Assembly (NCBI RefSeq): GCF_040499845.1
Contig: NZ_CP159342.1
Coordinates: 5,456,001 to 5,520,000, forward strand
Direction of reading: 5' to 3'
From: Micromonospora sp. CCTCC AA 2012012
GTDB taxonomy: Bacteria; Actinomycetota; Actinomycetes; Mycobacteriales; Micromonosporaceae
Length of the DNA: 64,000 bases
The translations under genes were made by a program, and so were the position numbers. The notes under the pieces were generated by a model, which saw only the letters and a list, made by a program, of their open reading frames with translations, had not been told where the DNA came from and did not search any database. Positions 37,765-46,465 of this stretch are shown here, one piece after another (the first letter of the stretch is position 1; every line of letters starts with the position of its first letter).

Positions 37765-39648
37765 ATGTCAATGCCGGAAGTTGAGGCGGTGGCGCGTCCG
37801 GACGAGGCCGGCGCGGGTGCGGACGCGCCGGGCCCGGTGCTGCGCTGGGTGCGTGCCGACAAGGTACGCGCCGTCGCGTTCGCCCTGATCGTGGTCTCGG
37901 TGGCGTGGCGTGCGGGCATCGCCACGCGGGGCTGGTTCTCGCAGGACGAGTTCGTCATCGCCGCGCAGGCCCTCGCCTCGGATCTGACCGTCGACCACCT
38001 GCTGCGCACCTTCAACAACCACCTCACCCCGGGTGGCCTGCTGGTGGCGTGGCTGATGGTCCGGGCCGCCGGCTTCGCCACCTGGCCGTGGGTGCTGCTG
38101 CTGGCGGCGGGTCAGGCGGCGCTGGGGGTGGCCTTCTACCGGCTGCTGCGGGACCTGCTGCGGCCCGGTTGGGGGCTGCTGATCCCGCTGTGCATGCTGC
38201 TGTTCAGCCCGTTGACCCTGGAGGCGACCTCGCTCTGGATGGTCGGGCTGCTGATGCTGCCGGTGCTGCTGGCGATGGTGCTCGCCGTCGCGGCGCAGGT
38301 CCGGTACGTCCGTACCGGCCGGTTGCGGCACCTGGTCGCGGTCGTCGGGTGGGTCGTGTTCGGGCTCTTCTTCGACTCCAAGGCGCTGCTGATCGTGCCG
38401 CTGCTCTTCCTGCTCACCGCCTGCCTCTTCGCCACCGGCGGTCCGGCCCGTACGCTGCTGGCCACCGTCCGGCGGCACTGGCCGGCCTGGCTGGCGCTGG
38501 CGGTCGTGACGGCGGGCTACCTGGTGCTCTACCTGAGCCGCCCGATGGGCGCGCTGCGCGGGCCGCGGTCGTTCGGCGAGGTGCTGGCGTTCCTCGGTGA
38601 CCTGATCGGGGTCACCCTGGTCCCGGGCCTGCTCGGCGGCCCGTGGCGGTGGACGTACGCCGGTGACGGCCCGCCGCTGGCGGACCCGTACGACGTGACC
38701 ATGTGGCTGTCCTGGGCGGTGCTGCTCACCCTGGTGGTGGTGACGGTCCGCTGGCGGCCGTCGGCGCTGCGGGCCTGGACGCTGCTGCTGGCGTACGTCG
38801 CGATGGTCGCCGCGCTCTTCGCCTCGACCCGGCTCGGCAGCGTGCTCAGCCCGCTGGCCGGGTTGGTCCCCCGGTACGTGGCCGACGTGGTGGTGGTCGC
38901 CGCGATCTGCGTCGGGGTGGCCCTGCTGGGGCGCTCCGACGCGGACGAGGACGACGTCGCCTCGTGGCCGGTGCCGACGGTGCTGCGCGAGCCGGGGGCG
39001 TTCGCGGTCGGCCTGATCGCCGTGATCATGGTGCTGGCGACGGTGGGCGTCGGGACGCTCTGGAGCACCGCCCGGTTCGGTGACAACTGGCGGACGAAGA
39101 ACGGGCGGGAGTATCTGGCGACCGCCCAGTCCGAGTTGGCGTACGCGCCGCCCGGCACCGTCTTCCTGGACCACATCGTCCCGGACCAGGTGATCGCCGG
39201 TTACTTCTGGCCGGACAACCTCCAGTCGCACTTCTTCCGCCCGGCGAAGCTGAAGCCGACGTTCGTGGCGGACGCGGAGAACCCGTCGATGTTCGACGAC
39301 GCCGGCCGGATCCGCCCGGCCGGGGTGCAGGGCCGCCGCAACGTGCCCGGCCCGGACGAGACCTGCGGGCACCGGATCGACGGCGGCCGGACGACGCGCA
39401 TCCTGCTGGACGGGCCGGTGCCGGAGTGGCCGTGGGTGGTCTACTTCGGCTATCTCAGCTCCGGCGACACGACGGTCACCTTCCGACTCGGGGACGCCAG
39501 CCACCAGTTCGCCGTGCGGCGCGGGCTCAACCAGGTCTTCTTCCCGCTGGAGGGGGGCGGTCCGGCGGTGGAGGTGACCGCCGCCGACCCGTCGGTGGTG
39601 ATCTGCACCAAGGTGGTCACCGTGGGCGATCTCGTGCCGGCGCGCTGA
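37765..39648 (+). CDS. GT-C-like integral membrane protein, cluster-associated
   Basis: 627 residues. An N-terminal membrane helix follows ~35 soluble residues. The first outer loop holds GWFSQDEFVIAAQALASD with an Asp-Glu pair, where GT-C enzymes keep their catalytic Asp, and NNHLTPGGLLVAWLMVRA after it. About ten helices extend to residue ~430, with a ~190-residue soluble C-terminal domain with two Cys (DETCGHR, VVICTKV). It probably transfers a sugar from a polyprenyl donor outside the cytoplasm; no donor can be named. It diverges from the AftD-like gene (163 bases) and is followed 8 bases later by another membrane protein. Confidence 0.75.
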   Translation: MSMPEVEAVARPDEAGAGADAPGPVLRWVRADKVRAVAFALIVVSVAWRAGIATRGWFSQDEFVIAAQALASDLTVDHLLRTFNNHLTPGGLLVAWLMVRAAGFATWPWVLLLAAGQAALGVAFYRLLRDLLRPGWGLLIPLCMLLFSPLTLEATSLWMVGLLMLPVLLAMVLAVAAQVRYVRTGRLRHLVAVVGWVVFGLFFDSKALLIVPLLFLLTACLFATGGPARTLLATVRRHWPAWLALAVVTAGYLVLYLSRPMGALRGPRSFGEVLAFLGDLIGVTLVPGLLGGPWRWTYAGDGPPLADPYDVTMWLSWAVLLTLVVVTVRWRPSALRAWTLLLAYVAMVAALFASTRLGSVLSPLAGLVPRYVADVVVVAAICVGVALLGRSDADEDDVASWPVPTVLREPGAFAVGLIAVIMVLATVGVGTLWSTARFGDNWRTKNGREYLATAQSELAYAPPGTVFLDHIVPDQVIAGYFWPDNLQSHFFRPAKLKPTFVADAENPSMFDDAGRIRPAGVQGRRNVPGPDETCGHRIDGGRTTRILLDGPVPEWPWVVYFGYLSSGDTTVTFRLGDASHQFAVRRGLNQVFFPLEGGGPAVEVTAADPSVVICTKVVTVGDLVPAR

Positions 39649-39655
39649 GGCGCGG

Positions 39656-41368
39656 ATGCCGTCCGCCACCGACGCCACCGAGCTGACCGGGCCGACCCGG
39701 CGGGAGCGGTGGACGTTGTGGGTCGTCGCGGCCCTGGTGGCCGCGGTGGTGCTCGCCCCGCTCGCGGCCCCGGGCTACGCCCTGCTGTACGACATGGTGT
39801 TCGTGCCGCGGCAGCCGCTGAGCTGGCAACTCGTCGCGCCGGCGGACAGCCTGCCCCGGGCCGTGCCGATGGACGCGGTGGTCTCCCTGGTCACCCAGGT
39901 CGTGCCGGGGTGGCTGGTGCAGCGGCTGGCGTTGGCCGGGGCGGTGGTCCTCGCCGCCGTCGGCGCCGGTCACCTGGTGCCGACCCGGCGGCGGGCCGTC
40001 CGGGTGCTCGCCGCGGTCGGGTACGCGTGGACGCCGTACCTGGCGGAACGGCTGCTGATCGGTCAGTGGGGGCTGCTGCTGGCGTACGCCGCGTTGCCCT
40101 GGATCGTGCGGGCGGCGCTGGGGCTGCGGGCGGGCCGGGCCGGCGCGCTGCCCCGGTTGGTGCTCGCCGCCGCACCCGCCGCGCTCACCCCGACCGGCGG
40201 CCTGCTCGCGTTCGCGACGGTGGCCCTGCTGGTCCCGGTGCGCGGGCGGCCACGGTCGTCGCTCCTCGCGCTGGGCGCGCTGCTGGCGCTGAACGCGCCG
40301 TGGCTGGTGGCGGCCCTGACGACCGGGGCGGGCGGCACCTCCGACCCGGCCGGGGTGGCCGCCTTCGCCGCCCGGGCGGAGAACTGGGCCGGACCGCTCG
40401 CGGCGCTCGCCGGCACCGGGGGGATCTGGAGCGCGCAGGCCACCCCGGGCAGCCGGTCGGCCGCCCTGGTCCCGCTGGCGACGCTGGTCCTGCTGGCGGT
40501 GGCCGCGTTCGGTGCCGGCCCGCTGCGCCGGCGGCTGCCCCCGGGGGTGGCGCTGCGGCTGGGGGTGCTCGCCGGGGGCGGCTTCGTGCTGGCCGCGCTG
40601 GGGACGCTGCCGGTCGCGGCGGACGTGCTGCGCTGGGCGGTGCTGCACGTGCCGGGCGCCGGGCTGCTCCGCGACGGTCAGAAGTTCCTCGCCGGCTACG
40701 TCCTGCCGCTGGTGCTCTGCGCCGCGCTCGGCGTGGAGCGCCTGGTGGCCCGGTGGGACCGGGACCTGGCGGCGCTGGTGCTGGGCGGGGCGGTGCTGCT
40801 GCCGGTGGCCGTGCTGCCGGACCTCGCCTTCGGTGGCGCCGGTCGGCTGCGGCCGGTCAGCTATCCGGCCGACTGGCACCGGGTCGCCGTGCTCACCGCC
40901 GACGAGCCGGGGGTCGTGCTGGCCCTTCCGCTCTCCGCCTACCGGGCGTACCCGTGGAACGCCGGCCGGGTGGTGCTGGACCCACTGCCCCGCTACCTCT
41001 CCGCCGAGGTGCTCACCGACGACACCCTTCCGGTCGGTGGGGTGACCGTGGCCGGGGAGAACCGCCGGGTCGGGGAGCTGCGACGACTGCTCCGGGACGG
41101 CCGGCCGGTGGCCGGTACGGGCGTGCGGTGGGTGGTGGTCCAGCACGGCTCCGGCGGCGCGGTCGACCCCGCCTGGCTGACCGGACTGGAGAAGGTCCAC
41201 GAGGGACCGTCGCTGACGCTCTACCGCGATCCGAGCGGGCCCGTCGGGGCCCCCGCGGAGGGCCCGGGACCAGCGCGATGGGCGGTGGTCGCCGCCCTCG
41301 GCACCGCCCTCCTGGTGGTGGGTTTTGCTGCCCTTTCGGCGCTACGCCGACGGGCTACCAGGTGGTAA
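39656..41368 (+). CDS. Multi-pass membrane protein, glycosyltransferase-like
   Basis: 570 residues. It contains about 11-12 hydrophobic segments, the first at ~20-42, and a long loop DMVFVPRQPLSWQLVAPADSLPR, followed by RLLIGQWGLLLAYAALPW. These resemble the actinobacterial putative GT-C proteins found beside AftD homologues. A C-terminal helix (WAVVAALGTALLVVGFAALSAL) ends in a short basic tail. The ATG lies 8 bases after the previous stop, so the two form an operon. No enzyme assignment is possible from motifs alone. Confidence 0.72.
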   Translation: MPSATDATELTGPTRRERWTLWVVAALVAAVVLAPLAAPGYALLYDMVFVPRQPLSWQLVAPADSLPRAVPMDAVVSLVTQVVPGWLVQRLALAGAVVLAAVGAGHLVPTRRRAVRVLAAVGYAWTPYLAERLLIGQWGLLLAYAALPWIVRAALGLRAGRAGALPRLVLAAAPAALTPTGGLLAFATVALLVPVRGRPRSSLLALGALLALNAPWLVAALTTGAGGTSDPAGVAAFAARAENWAGPLAALAGTGGIWSAQATPGSRSAALVPLATLVLLAVAAFGAGPLRRRLPPGVALRLGVLAGGGFVLAALGTLPVAADVLRWAVLHVPGAGLLRDGQKFLAGYVLPLVLCAALGVERLVARWDRDLAALVLGGAVLLPVAVLPDLAFGGAGRLRPVSYPADWHRVAVLTADEPGVVLALPLSAYRAYPWNAGRVVLDPLPRYLSAEVLTDDTLPVGGVTVAGENRRVGELRRLLRDGRPVAGTGVRWVVVQHGSGGAVDPAWLTGLEKVHEGPSLTLYRDPSGPVGAPAEGPGPARWAVVAALGTALLVVGFAALSALRRRATRW

Positions 41369-41405
41369 CGTCCCGCTCGCATTGTTTCGACAGGGGAGGA
41401 TTGGC

Positions 41406-41600
41406 ATGCGCAAAGCCCTCACGCTGCTGGTGTCGGGCCTGGTAGCTGCACTGCTCGGGGTCCTGGCGCTGGGCGGGCTCGCCGCAGCCGCCACCTCCAG
41501 CGCCGCCGAGGCGAAGGAGAGCGCCAAGAGCGCCCGTGAGGCGGCCCAGCGGGCGGGCAAGCCCGACCCCTACACCCCCATCATCTACGGCACCAGGTAA
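41406..41600 (+). CDS. DUF2613-like small exported protein
   Basis: 64 residues. A hydrophobic N-terminal signal/anchor (MRKALTLLVSGLVAALLGVL) is followed by an Ala-rich stretch and the end KPDPYTPIIYGTR. The size, the Lys/Arg-Leu anchor and the Y-G-T/S-R terminus fit DUF2613 proteins. In mycobacteria the homologous gene (Rv0236A) lies beside aftD, and here it is in the same cluster, which supports the call. GGGGAGGA precedes the ATG by six bases. Its last 16 bases overlap the 3' end of the convergent GT4 gene. Confidence 0.7.
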   Translation: MRKALTLLVSGLVAALLGVLALGGLAAAATSSAAEAKESAKSAREAAQRAGKPDPYTPIIYGTR

Positions 41601-42781
41601 CAGGCCTCCACCGGCCGCTCACCGGCCCTGGCCACGGCACCCGCCGTGACCAGGGCCGCGAAGCGTTCCCCGGCCGCCGGCCAGGTGAACGACGCGGCGT
41701 GCTCGCGGGCCGCCGCCCCCATCCGCTCCCGCGCGGTGTCGTCGCAGAGCAGCTGCCGCACCTTGGCGACGTAGTCGTCGACGTCCTCGGCGAGCAGTCC
41801 GCTGACTCCGTCGACCATCGCCTCGGCGACACCCCCGGCGTCCCGGAACGCCACCGTCGGGGTGCCGGCCGCGCCGGCCTCCACGATGGTCAGTCCCCAG
41901 CCCTCCTTGAGCGAGGGGGTCAGCGCCACCCAGGCCGCGGCCAGCAGGGATGCCTTCTCCTCCTCCGTCACGAAGCCCCGGAACTCGACCCGGTCGGCGA
42001 TGCCCAGCTCGTCGGCGACCTGGCGCAGGTGCGGCTCCCACCAGCCCTGCCCGGCGACCACGAGCCGCAGCCCGGGCAGCTCGTCGGCGAGCTCGGCGAC
42101 CGCCTTCAGGGCCACCTCGACCCGCTTGTGCGGGACCAGCCGGCCGAGCGCCACCAGCAGCGGGTACGACGCCCGGGGCGTGTCGGTGCGGGGCAGCTCC
42201 GGGGTGCCGTTGTGGACCACCGTGACGCGTTCCGTGGTCACCCCGAGCGTCGCCAGCTCGGTGCGGGTGGCCTCGGAGACGGTGACGTAGCGGCAGTTCC
42301 GGTAGACCCGGACGGCGAGCCACGACTCCACCCACCAGCCGAACCGGGCCGCCCACCGGCCGAGCACCACCGGCCACTGCTCCCGGTGCACGTGGTGGAC
42401 CAGGTTGAGCACCGGTCGGCGGGTCCAGAGCGGGGAGAGGAAGGGCAGGCCGTTGCAGACGTCCACCAGCACCTGCGGGCGGCGGCCGGAGCGTCGGGCC
42501 GACAGCGGGCCGAGGCCGACGATCCCGGCGAGGTAGCAGAGCGCGGCCCAGGCGTAGACCGTGTGCCGGCCGCCGCGGCGGACCAGCCGTACGCCGTCGG
42601 CGTTGGTCTCCTCGGCGGGCGCGGCACGGTGCGCGGCGCAGAAGATCGTGACGCGGTGCCCACGGGCGACGAGCTCGGCGGCGACCCGTTCGACGTAGAC
42701 CTCGGAGCCGCCGCCCTCGGGGTTACGTGTGTCCCGCCAGTTCAGGAACAGCACGTTTCGTCCAGCGCAGGCATTGTCCAC
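41585..42781 (-). CDS. Family 4 glycosyltransferase
   Basis: 398 residues with a GT-B fold. The N-terminal acceptor domain has the N-terminal loop WRDTRNPEGGGSEVYVERVA (G-G-S motif, about 15-34). The donor domain has VALGRLVPHKRVEVALKAVAEL and the retaining motif KEGWGLTIVEAGAAGTPTVA with the E-x7-E pair. It is cytoplasmic and uses nucleotide-sugar donors, probably GDP- or UDP-hexose; the acceptor is unknown. It lies among envelope-glycan genes. The ATG at 42781 has GTAAGG upstream; a GGTAAC word lies at 42799. It overlaps the DUF2613 gene tail to tail. Confidence 0.88.
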   Translation of the reverse strand: MDNACAGRNVLFLNWRDTRNPEGGGSEVYVERVAAELVARGHRVTIFCAAHRAAPAEETNADGVRLVRRGGRHTVYAWAALCYLAGIVGLGPLSARRSGRRPQVLVDVCNGLPFLSPLWTRRPVLNLVHHVHREQWPVVLGRWAARFGWWVESWLAVRVYRNCRYVTVSEATRTELATLGVTTERVTVVHNGTPELPRTDTPRASYPLLVALGRLVPHKRVEVALKAVAELADELPGLRLVVAGQGWWEPHLRQVADELGIADRVEFRGFVTEEEKASLLAAAWVALTPSLKEGWGLTIVEAGAAGTPTVAFRDAGGVAEAMVDGVSGLLAEDVDDYVAKVRQLLCDDTARERMGAAAREHAASFTWPAAGERFAALVTAGAVARAGERPVEACYLVP

Positions 42782-42869
42782 GCCGATCCTTACTCTCAGG
42801 TAACAAAGCGACCCGCGTCACACTAGGGGCAACCGTCGGCGGGGGCAATGGCCGTTGAGCCAGCGCTGG

Positions 42870-44081
42870 TCAGCGTGCGGTGCTGATCGCCGGCACCGTC
42901 CGGTCCGCCTCGGGTGCCGCCGCCCGGCGCGGGCGGCGCTGGCTGCCGAGCTGCTGGAGCGGGTGTTCGACGCCGTAGTAGCTGACCGCGGCGTAGAGCA
43001 GGCCGCCGGCCATGGTGAGCGCGAAGGTGCTGACCAGGCCGCCGGTGAAGAGGGGCCGGTCGTCCACCAGATAGATCAGTTCGAGCACCAGCGGGTGCCA
43101 GAGGAAGAGCCCGTACGACACCGTGCCGAGCCAGCGGGCGGGAGGCGCGCCCAGCGCCACCTTGACCCGGCTCGGCGGGCCGAACGCGACCGGCACCAGG
43201 ATCAGCACCGCGACCGCCAGATAGAGGGTGAGCTTCACGGCGAACGCCGCCGGGGAGGGCTCGGTGAGGTCCCGCGGGCCGGCCACCGGGGTGGTGGCGA
43301 TCGCGAGCAGACCGACCGCCGCCGCCCAGCAGGCGATCGGGGCGGCGGCGAGGTCGTCGAGGATCCGGAAGGCGGCCGGGGCGGTGCCGGTACGCAGTGC
43401 CACGTGCGCCGCGGCGAGCGCCATGCCGGCGCCGAACCAGCCGGCGTACGCGGGCAGCCAGGTGGTGTGCAGTCCCATGTCGAGCCAGCCGAGGGCCATC
43501 GCCACCAGCCAGCCGGCCGTGACGAGCAGTCCGCCGCAGGCGGCGAGCACGGTCCGGACGGGTCGCCAGGTCCGGCCGGCCATCGGGACCGCGACCAACG
43601 GCAGGATCAGATAGAACGCGACCTCGGTGGCGAGGCTCCAGGTCTGGCTGAGCCCGTTGCGCAGCAGTCCGGGGGCGTAGATCTGGGTGAAGGTCAGGTG
43701 GTGCAGCCAGTCCGCGAGCGGGGCGGGTCGGTTCTGCGGCAGCACGACCAGGCAGACCAGCACCGTCAGCCAGTACGCCGGCAGGATCCGCAGTCCGCGC
43801 CGCCACAGGTAGCGCCCGGTCCTCGGTCGCGGTCGGCCGGTCGCCACGCTGAGCGCCCAGGGCCGAAAGAGCAGGAAGCCGGAGAGCGAGAAGAAGATGG
43901 CGACCCCGACGTCCATCCGCGCCAGCCAGCCACCCCACTCGGCGTTGCCGGTCGCGCCGGTGTGGAAACCGACGTGGTGCAGCACCACCGCGATCGCGCC
44001 GATCGCGCGGAGCGCGTCGAGAGCGGGCAGCCGGCCACCGCCCGTAGGCTCCGGTGCCGATGACACGGCGGCTGATGACAT
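42870..44081 (-). CDS. OafA/YrhL-type membrane O-acyltransferase
   Basis: 403 residues, ten or so helices. The N-terminal signature RLPALDALRAIGAIAVVLHHVGFH contains the catalytic-type His pair. It is followed by VGVAIFFSLSGFLLFRPWA and RRGLRILPAYWLTVLVCLVV, and later TWSLATEVAFYLILPL and LFLWHPLVL, all typical of acyltransferase family 3. Members acetylate or acylate sugars of surface polymers. Its position between a GT4 gene and DUF3068 fits modification of the cluster's glycan. It diverges from the DUF3068 gene with 111 bases between. Confidence 0.9.
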   Translation of the reverse strand: MSSAAVSSAPEPTGGGRLPALDALRAIGAIAVVLHHVGFHTGATGNAEWGGWLARMDVGVAIFFSLSGFLLFRPWALSVATGRPRPRTGRYLWRRGLRILPAYWLTVLVCLVVLPQNRPAPLADWLHHLTFTQIYAPGLLRNGLSQTWSLATEVAFYLILPLVAVPMAGRTWRPVRTVLAACGGLLVTAGWLVAMALGWLDMGLHTTWLPAYAGWFGAGMALAAAHVALRTGTAPAAFRILDDLAAAPIACWAAAVGLLAIATTPVAGPRDLTEPSPAAFAVKLTLYLAVAVLILVPVAFGPPSRVKVALGAPPARWLGTVSYGLFLWHPLVLELIYLVDDRPLFTGGLVSTFALTMAGGLLYAAVSYYGVEHPLQQLGSQRRPRRAAAPEADRTVPAISTAR

Positions 44082-44192
44082 CTGGACATCCAGGGGGTCG
44101 TAATACAGGTGACCGGGCGGTAACCTCCCGCCATGTTAGGGATCGAACGGCCCGTACGACAGGCGTCGGGGCGGCAGGTTACAGGAGGATGA

Positions 44193-45398
44193 GTGAAGCT
44201 TCGTGTGGGCGCCGCGCTCTTTGGGCTCGGCGTCTTGTTGCTGGTTGTCGCGATCGGGCTGCCGTTGTACATCGGCCCCGCGGTGACCAAGCTTCCTTAT
44301 GATCTCGCCAGGACGACCTCGAAGGCGGAGGCCGTCAACGCCCGCGCCCTCAAGGTCACGGTCTCGGGCGACTCGGTCAGCATCGAGGTGCCGCAGGCGA
44401 CGCTGCTCTCCAGCGTGGAGGTGATTCCGCAGCCCGAGGACACGGCCGACCTGCTGCCCAAGGACCTCGCCGGCAAGGCGGTCGTCTGGGACGTGTTCCA
44501 GACGGTGAAGAACAGCGCGAACGACGAGGTGTTCAGCCAGTACAGCACCGAACTCGCGCTCGACCGGGCCAGCGGTGCCGCCGTCGACTGGAGCGAGCAG
44601 TGGCTGAACGAGACCGGCGAGGACAAGACGCCGGTCGGCAACGTGTCGTACGAGGGGCAGATCTACAAGTTCCCCTTCGACACGAAGAAGAAGGACTACG
44701 ACGTCTTCGACCGTGATCTGAAGCGGTCCACGCCGGCGAAGTTCACCGGTACGGAGAACGTCAAGGGCATCGAGGCGTACCGCTTCGAGCAGAAGATCGA
44801 GAACGAGACGCTGAACACCCCGGAGAGCAGCCTCAAGACGCTGATCAACCGGTTCGCCCCCACCGCCACCAGCGGCAAGGTGGTCTACAGCAACACCCGG
44901 ACGCTCTGGGTGGACCCGGTCACCGGCGCCTACCTCGACCTGCGGGAGCAGCAGCACAAGGAGTTCCAGCCGGACACCGGTGCGGCCACGGTGCTGCTCG
45001 ACGCGGACTTCCGCTACACCCCGGACACCGTCGCCAACAGCGTGAAGACGGCGAAGGACAACCGCTTCAAGATCGGCATGGTCCGCACGTACGTGCCGAT
45101 CGGGGCGGGCGTGCTGGGCCTGCTGGCTCTGGCCGCGGGGCTGCTGCTGGTGCTCCGCAGCAACGCCGACTCGGCCGCCCGGCACCGCCTCGCCGCGGCG
45201 TCCGCCGGCGGTGCCGCTCCGGCGGTCGTCGACGCGACGGACGAGCGGGACACCGCCGAGCAGCCGACGGTGGAGCACGAGGGTGGCCCGTTGAGCGACG
45301 AGATCCCACCGGCGACGACGAACTGGCGTGCCGAGGAGGAGCCGACGGTGCCGACCCAGCGGTCGGGTGCCGACGAGGACGAGACCGAGCGGCGCTGA
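44193..45398 (+). CDS. DUF3068 (PorA-family-like) membrane-anchored protein
   Basis: 401 residues. An N-terminal helix (VGAALFGLGVLLLVVAIGLPLY) precedes a large extracytoplasmic beta-rich domain. This contains the family stretch PAKFTGTENVKGIEAYRFEQ and LWVDPVTGAYLDLREQQHKEF. A second helix (YVPIGAGVLGLLALAAGLLLVL, about 293-314) and an acidic cytoplasmic tail follow. DUF3068 proteins are common in actinobacteria and are annotated as porin PorA family; their function is not proven. The start is the GTG at 44193 after AGGAGG. GGTAACC (44119) and GGTTAC (44177) words lie in its promoter. A hairpin follows. Confidence 0.85.
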   Translation: MKLRVGAALFGLGVLLLVVAIGLPLYIGPAVTKLPYDLARTTSKAEAVNARALKVTVSGDSVSIEVPQATLLSSVEVIPQPEDTADLLPKDLAGKAVVWDVFQTVKNSANDEVFSQYSTELALDRASGAAVDWSEQWLNETGEDKTPVGNVSYEGQIYKFPFDTKKKDYDVFDRDLKRSTPAKFTGTENVKGIEAYRFEQKIENETLNTPESSLKTLINRFAPTATSGKVVYSNTRTLWVDPVTGAYLDLREQQHKEFQPDTGAATVLLDADFRYTPDTVANSVKTAKDNRFKIGMVRTYVPIGAGVLGLLALAAGLLLVLRSNADSAARHRLAAASAGGAAPAVVDATDERDTAEQPTVEHEGGPLSDEIPPATTNWRAEEEPTVPTQRSGADEDETERR

Positions 45399-45416
45399 CG
45401 ACGTAGCGCGTACTCC

Positions 45417-45449
45417 AAGGGCGGGTCGACCGGTGGTCGGCCCGCCCTT
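45417..45449 (+). terminator. Hairpin after the DUF3068 gene
   Basis: AAGGGCGGG at one side and CCCGCCCTT at the other, with inner GTCGACC/GGTCGG pairing, form a long stem 18 bases after the stop. Confidence 0.65.
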
Positions 45450-45477
45450 CGCGTTTCCGCCGTCACGCTCAGCGTCC

Positions 45478-45493
45478 GTTACGGAATCGTAAC
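45478..45493. promoter_or_regulatory. GTTAC-N6-GTAAC inverted repeat, distal site
   Basis: GTTAC-GGAATC-GTAAC lies in the 381-base gap between the DUF3068 gene and the DUF6230 gene. A second copy with exactly the same spacing is at 45684, and a single GGTTACC is at 45616. The spacing and word resemble MtrA-type boxes (GTTAC pairs), although those are usually direct repeats. Confidence 0.55.
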
Positions 45494-45683
45494 GTGTCGA
45501 TGGTTTAGCTGCGCAGCGTGATCCGTGGCGAGGTGGTTCGCCCGCATCAGCACCCTTTTCCCTGGTGGCGGCGGTGCACGCAGGGTGAACTCGGCGGCGG
45601 GTCGGCCGATCGCCGGGTTACCGACCAGTAGGCGGGGGCTTGTGACCCGCGCCTCACCGGGTGCACCATCAGGCCGCACGTTC

Positions 45684-45699
45684 GTTACCCGCCGGTAAC
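45684..45699. promoter_or_regulatory. GTTAC-N6-GTAAC inverted repeat, proximal site
   Basis: GTTAC-CCGCCG-GTAAC ends 80 bases before the DUF6230 start. The symmetric extension is GTTACC-N4-GGTAAC. Position and symmetry suggest an operator or activator site for the DUF6230-DUF6114 operon. The rest of 45450-45779 contains no gene. Confidence 0.6.
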
Positions 45700-45779
45700 A
45701 GGTGCTGCGGCCCGGCCCGGGGCCGCCACCGTCCACCGGCCACCCCGAAGAGCGCCAGCCCCCACCCGAGGAGGAAGCC

Positions 45780-46385
45780 GTGCAGGATCCGATCGACAAC
45801 CCGGGGCGTACCCGGTGGTGGCGGTTCGCCGCGATGATGGTGCCCGCGACCGCAGCCGTCGGCGCCATTCTGTTCGGCATGCAGAGCGGTGCCATCGCCT
45901 CCGACATCACCGTCTCCGGCCAGACCTTCAAGATCGGCGCCGAGCGGCTGGAGGGTGACGGCTTCAAGCAGTACGGCGGCATCGTCAAGGAGAAGAACGG
46001 CAAGGTCCACCCCATCGCCCTCTCCGAGATCAGCAGCGCCGAACTGTACAAGCTCTGCCAGTCGGTCCGGGCGGACCTGCCCGGCCTGCCGGTGGTCCTC
46101 ACCATCAACGCCGGCGACAAGGACCCGGCGACCGCCAAGGACCTGCTGATCGCGATGGACAGCCTGGAGGGGAACGCGACCTTCACCAACATCAAGATCG
46201 GTCGGGACGCCACCGACCTGAACCCGACGGCGCAGGCCGGGTCGTTCGGTCAGAACTCCGAGCACGTCACGGTCCTCGGCCTGCGGCAGGTGTCCCGCTA
46301 CACCACCGCCGCCACCTTCAACCTCACCGGACTGCGGCTGAAGGTCAACGTCGGGGACGCCGCGAAGGACAAGGAGTGCTTCTGA
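45780..46385 (+). CDS. DUF6230-family exported protein
   Basis: 201 residues. A short acidic start with Trp-Trp (GRTRWWRFAAMMVPATAAVG) leads into one membrane/signal helix, then an extracytoplasmic beta domain (ITVSGQTFKIGAERLEGDGF, ATFTNIKIGRDATDL) ending with a lone Cys (DKECF). This is the actinobacterial DUF6230 family, function unknown, almost always followed by DUF6114 as here. The GTG at 45780 follows GAGGAGGAA. The 80-base spacing to the next gene contains a good ribosome-binding site, so they form one operon under the GTTAC-N6-GTAAC sites. Confidence 0.85.
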   Translation: MQDPIDNPGRTRWWRFAAMMVPATAAVGAILFGMQSGAIASDITVSGQTFKIGAERLEGDGFKQYGGIVKEKNGKVHPIALSEISSAELYKLCQSVRADLPGLPVVLTINAGDKDPATAKDLLIAMDSLEGNATFTNIKIGRDATDLNPTAQAGSFGQNSEHVTVLGLRQVSRYTTAATFNLTGLRLKVNVGDAAKDKECF

Positions 46386-46465
46386 GCTGAGCCGCGGCCC
46401 GCGGCGCGCAACCGCCGCGGGCCGCCCGCTGGTCCCTCGTCCCCCAGCTCCGCCAGGAGGAGTAC

